The notes under the pieces are model-generated. The model saw only the letters and a program-made list of their open reading frames with translations. It was not told where the DNA came from and did not search any database. A program made the position numbers and the translations under genes. 44,306 nucleotides of DNA from Oscillospiraceae bacterium. GTDB lineage: Bacteria > Bacillota > Clostridia > Oscillospirales > Oscillospiraceae. Below are positions 42,206-44,306 of this stretch, piece by piece. How positions within the stretch are numbered: position 1 is the stretch's first letter; each line of letters opens with the position of its first letter. The stretch is taken from the NCBI GenBank assembly GCA_017502285.1, contig JAFVVH010000072.1, forward strand, positions 1-44,306, given 5' to 3'.

Positions 42206-42631
42206 TTGGAGTTTTGTACCAACAGCGTGCAGGAAACCCAGCAGCTGGGCCGGCGGTTGGGAGAAAAGCTTGTGCCGGGCACGGTCATTGCCTATACGGG
42301 CGATCTGGGCGCAGGCAAGACGGCATTTACTCAGGGCCTTGCCGCGGGACTGGGGATCGACACGCGGGTGACAAGCCCTACCTTTACCATCGTCAACGAA
42401 TACGAGGGAGGCAGGCTGTCCCTGTTCCACTTCGATATGTATCGCCTTGGATCGTCGGACGAGCTGTTCGACATCGGTTGGGAGGACTATCTGACCCGTG
42501 ACGGTGTGTGCGCCGTGGAGTGGAGCGAGAATGTGGACGACGCACTGGACGCAGACTGCGTCAGGGTGGATATCCGCCGTGGTCAAAACGACGACCAGCG
42601 GCTGATCCGCATTACCGGGATCGACCTGTAA
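42206..42631 (+). CDS. tsaE: tRNA threonylcarbamoyladenosine biosynthesis ATPase TsaE
   Basis: Product of 141 residues from a TTG six bases after GAGGGGGAAAGG-type sequence. Walker A GDLGAGKTAFTQGLA, TSPTFTIVNEYEGG, FHFDMYRLGSSDELFDIGWE and CAVEWSEN are diagnostic. TsaE is an ATPase that acts with TsaB and TsaD to transfer the threonylcarbamoyl group to A37 of ANN-decoding tRNAs. tsaB follows 29 bases downstream; tsaD is not in the window. Confidence 0.95.
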   Translation: MEFCTNSVQETQQLGRRLGEKLVPGTVIAYTGDLGAGKTAFTQGLAAGLGIDTRVTSPTFTIVNEYEGGRLSLFHFDMYRLGSSDELFDIGWEDYLTRDGVCAVEWSENVDDALDADCVRVDIRRGQNDDQRLIRITGIDL

Positions 42632-42660
42632 GATGATTTTATTGCCCGGGGGGATAGAAT

Positions 42661-43368
42661 ATGAAGATACTTGCGCTGGAATCCTCCGCCACCGCCTGCT
42701 CGGTGGCCTTGTGCGAGGGTGAAAAGCTCATTGCCCAAACCTTTCAGAACAGCGGACTGACCCACAGCCGCACTTTGATGCCCATGGTGGAAAGTCTGCT
42801 TGCCCAGTGCGACCGGACGCTGGCCGACGTGGATGTGGTGGCGGTGGCAGCCGGGCCGGGATCCTTCACCGGTCTGCGCATCGGCGTGGCCACGGCCAAG
42901 GGTCTTGCATGGGCACAGGACAAGCCATGCGCGCCCTGCTCCACGCTGGAGTCCATGGCATGGCAGCTGGCCCATATGGACGGCATTATCATCGCGGCCA
43001 TGGATGCCCGGAGAAATCAGGTCTACAACGCGGTCTTCCGCGCTCGGGACGGTAAGCTGGAGCGGCTGTCTCCCGACCGGGCCATCGGCCTTGAGGAGCT
43101 GGAGGAAGAGATAAAAAAGCTGGAAGAAGTGAAAATATTAGTTGGAGATGGGGCGCAGCTGTGCTATAATGAGTGGCAAGGACGGGTGAAAGACCTGCGC
43201 GTGGCACCTATCCATCTGCGTTGGCAGACGGCTTGGGGTGTTGCCCGGGCGGCGTTGGAGCTGGCCCGGACGGACGGACTCATTCCCGGTGAGCAGCTGG
43301 CTCCGGTGTATTACCGGCTGTCTCAGGCGGAGCGGGAACGCCTTGCAAAAGAGCAAAACAAAGAATAA
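42661..43368 (+). CDS. tsaB: tRNA t6A biosynthesis protein TsaB
   Basis: Product of 235 residues. [34 protein letters not shown] and [20 protein letters not shown] are the TsaB signature of the ASKHA fold; it lacks the metal-site histidines of TsaD. It serves as partner and activator of TsaD. The gene follows tsaE in an operon and precedes upp by 20 bases; GGGGGGATAGAAT is the ribosome site region. Confidence 0.95.
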   Translation: MKILALESSATACSVALCEGEKLIAQTFQNSGLTHSRTLMPMVESLLAQCDRTLADVDVVAVAAGPGSFTGLRIGVATAKGLAWAQDKPCAPCSTLESMAWQLAHMDGIIIAAMDARRNQVYNAVFRARDGKLERLSPDRAIGLEELEEEIKKLEEVKILVGDGAQLCYNEWQGRVKDLRVAPIHLRWQTAWGVARAALELARTDGLIPGEQLAPVYYRLSQAERERLAKEQNKE

Positions 43369-43388
43369 ATGTGAAGGGGAAATCTACG

Positions 43389-44021
43389 ATGGATAACAAA
43401 GTTCATGTTCTGAATCATCCGCTGCTGCAGCACAAGCTGAGCATCCTGCGTGACGAGCGCACCGGTGTTAAGGAGTTCCGTGAGATCGTCTCCGAAATTG
43501 CCGCGCTGGAGTGCTACGAGGCTACCCGCGACCTGCCCTTGGAAGACGTGGTCATTAAGACTCCCATCACCACCGGCACCTTCAAGCAGCTGGCCGGCAA
43601 GAAGTTGGCTATCGTGCCCATCCTGCGTGCCGGTCTGGGTATGGTGGATGGTATTCTGGATCTGATCCCCTCTGCCAAGGTGGGCCATATCGGCCTGTAC
43701 CGTGACCCCGATACCCACGCTCCCGTGGAGTACTACTGCAAGATGCCTACCGATATTTCCGAGCGTGACGTGATCGTGCTGGACCCCATGTTGGCTACCG
43801 GCGGCTCTGCTTCCGCAGCCATCACCTTCCTGAAGGGTTACGGCTGCAAGAATATCAAGCTGATGAATATTCTGGCCGCGCCCGAGGGCATCGAGTGTAT
43901 CCGCAAGGATCATCCTGATGTGGATATCTACGTGGCTGCCGTGGACGAGAAGCTCAACGACCATGCCTACATCGTACCCGGTTTGGGCGATGCCGGCGAC
44001 CGTATCTTCGGCACAAAGTAA
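43389..44021 (+). CDS. upp: Uracil phosphoribosyltransferase
   Basis: Product of 210 residues beginning [20 protein letters not shown]. The PRPP-binding loop is [19 protein letters not shown]. The C-terminal uracil-site motif [18 protein letters not shown] is present at full length. It converts uracil and PRPP to UMP (pyrimidine salvage). ATG 43389 has AAGGGGAAA upstream. It lies downstream of tsaE-tsaB, is followed by a strong hairpin, and codon use is like its neighbours. Confidence 0.97.
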   Translation: MDNKVHVLNHPLLQHKLSILRDERTGVKEFREIVSEIAALECYEATRDLPLEDVVIKTPITTGTFKQLAGKKLAIVPILRAGLGMVDGILDLIPSAKVGHIGLYRDPDTHAPVEYYCKMPTDISERDVIVLDPMLATGGSASAAITFLKGYGCKNIKLMNILAAPEGIECIRKDHPDVDIYVAAVDEKLNDHAYIVPGLGDAGDRIFGTK

Positions 44022-44034
44022 ATATAACGAATGA

Positions 44035-44064
44035 ACGGCGCACCCTCCAAAGGGTGCGCCGTCT
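44035..44064 (+). terminator. Terminator-like hairpin after upp
   Basis: 12-bp stem ACGGCGCACCCT / AGGGTGCGCCGT with a CCAA loop. The T-run after it is weak (CTTCT), so termination may be partial. Confidence 0.8.
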
Positions 44065-44079
44065 TCTACATATGAAAAG

Positions 44080-44306
44080 AAAACCTCAAGGCTATTTCTA
44101 ACCTTGAGGGGATATCGATAAACCAAATCGAAGCCCAGCGAAAGCGGGTTCGATTTGGAGAGGAGGCGCAAGGGAGCGGGTGGATGATGTCCTTTTTTCG
44201 TAAAAAAGGACATCGGAGCAAAGCGGACTTTGCTCCGACGAGGCAGCGGGAGAAGGATTCGAACGGCTGCGCCGTTCTGCGAACCCGTGATTTAGATTTG
44301 TCCCGC
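44080..44306. repeat. Second hairpin-rich intergenic block at window end
   Basis: About 225 bases with no convincing gene but a string of inverted repeats: CCTCAAGG/CCTTGAGG (44084-44109), CCAAATCGAA/TTCGATTTGG (44123-44158), GATGTCCTTTTTT/AAAAAAGGACATC (44186-44214), TCGGAGCAAAG/CTTTGCTCCGA (44213-44238) and GAACGGC/GCCGTTC (44261-44277). A GCGGGA/TCCCGC pair (44246-44251 with 44301-44306) encloses the last. The style matches the block at 33805-34007 although the sequences are not alike. It may continue past the window. Confidence 0.65.

Noticed and set aside
43323..44213. Minus-strand frame opposite upp reaching into the terminal block
   Set aside because: Composition is typical of an antisense shadow; upp is certain and the flank is inverted repeats.
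44244..44306. A tRNA gene on the minus strand at the window edge
   Set aside because: GCGGGA/TCCCGC could be taken for an acceptor stem and GTTCGAATCC for a T-loop. But the T-stem arms do not pair and there is no anticodon or D arm within the 60 bases.
1..44306. CRISPR arrays, prophage or transposase genes, rRNA
   Set aside because: No regularly spaced direct repeats, no phage or transposase motifs and no rRNA-like sequence were found; repeats are limited to hairpins and one 30-bp duplication.

Overview
The window is a housekeeping stretch of a moderately GC-rich, low-redundancy Firmicutes chromosome. It most resembles a spore-forming gut Clostridium relative of the Oscillospiraceae type (Flavonifractor, Lawsonibacter or Intestinimonas-like). 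The grounds are CotF-type spore coat proteins, two SLH-domain surface proteins, ECF vitamin transporters, a Leu T-box, a RodA/LCP/TagO wall machinery, MrnC and RqcH, strong Shine-Dalgarno sites with frequent TTG starts, and simple sigma-A promoters. The taxonomic call is inference. No prophage, transposase, CRISPR array, rRNA or complete tRNA was seen.

Layout. 1-2730: end of a MacB-type permease and an SLH surface protein, closed by a terminator. 2738-5416: calcium-type P-type ATPase with its own promoter (minus strand). 5461-7212: an ECF S component and a two-domain PRK-like kinase (minus strand), behind a promoter and a leader with an attenuator-like hairpin. 7219-9143: yerC-like regulator, methyltransferase and hslO (minus strand); hslO carries an in-frame amber codon just before its zinc-binding domain. 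9275-11373: DUF3298-like protein and an alanine/sodium symporter. 11399-12642: HAD phosphatase and 3-methyladenine glycosylase (minus strand). 12686-13941: small membrane protein and EamA permease.

14014-23604 is one long plus-strand transcription unit between a good promoter and a terminator: smc, ftsY, a 66-residue membrane protein, rph, rdgB, yhbY, a nadD-yqeK fusion, an LCP ligase and rsfS. It joins chromosome organisation, protein targeting, RNA maturation, nucleotide and NAD metabolism, wall-polymer attachment and ribosome silencing. 23615-30318 holds a second ECF S component, a YfcE phosphoesterase, a three-gene cluster of unrecognised small proteins, a membrane-anchored protein, wecB-tagO, and divergent trpS and GIY-YIG genes.

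30333-32169 is a large unrecognised membrane-anchored protein whose promoter is overlapped by a perfect 11-bp inverted repeat. gltX follows, then a 233-bp block of nested hairpins lying between two identical 30-bp terminator palindromes. leuA comes next (minus strand) under a T-box whose probable specifier is CUG. 36133-39472: unknown protein, two CotF-like genes, mrnC and rqcH. 39470-42153: an SLH/Ig-like surface protein and rodA (minus strand). 42206-44064: tsaE, tsaB and upp. The last 240 bases are a second hairpin-rich intergenic block with a tRNA-3'-end-like fragment.

All 46 genes terminate in TAA (26) or TGA (20), none in TAG, which makes the amber codon inside hslO stand out. The most interesting leads are that amber codon, the ECF/kinase vitamin unit, the palindrome-controlled orphan membrane protein, the three-gene cluster and the structured intergenic repeats.
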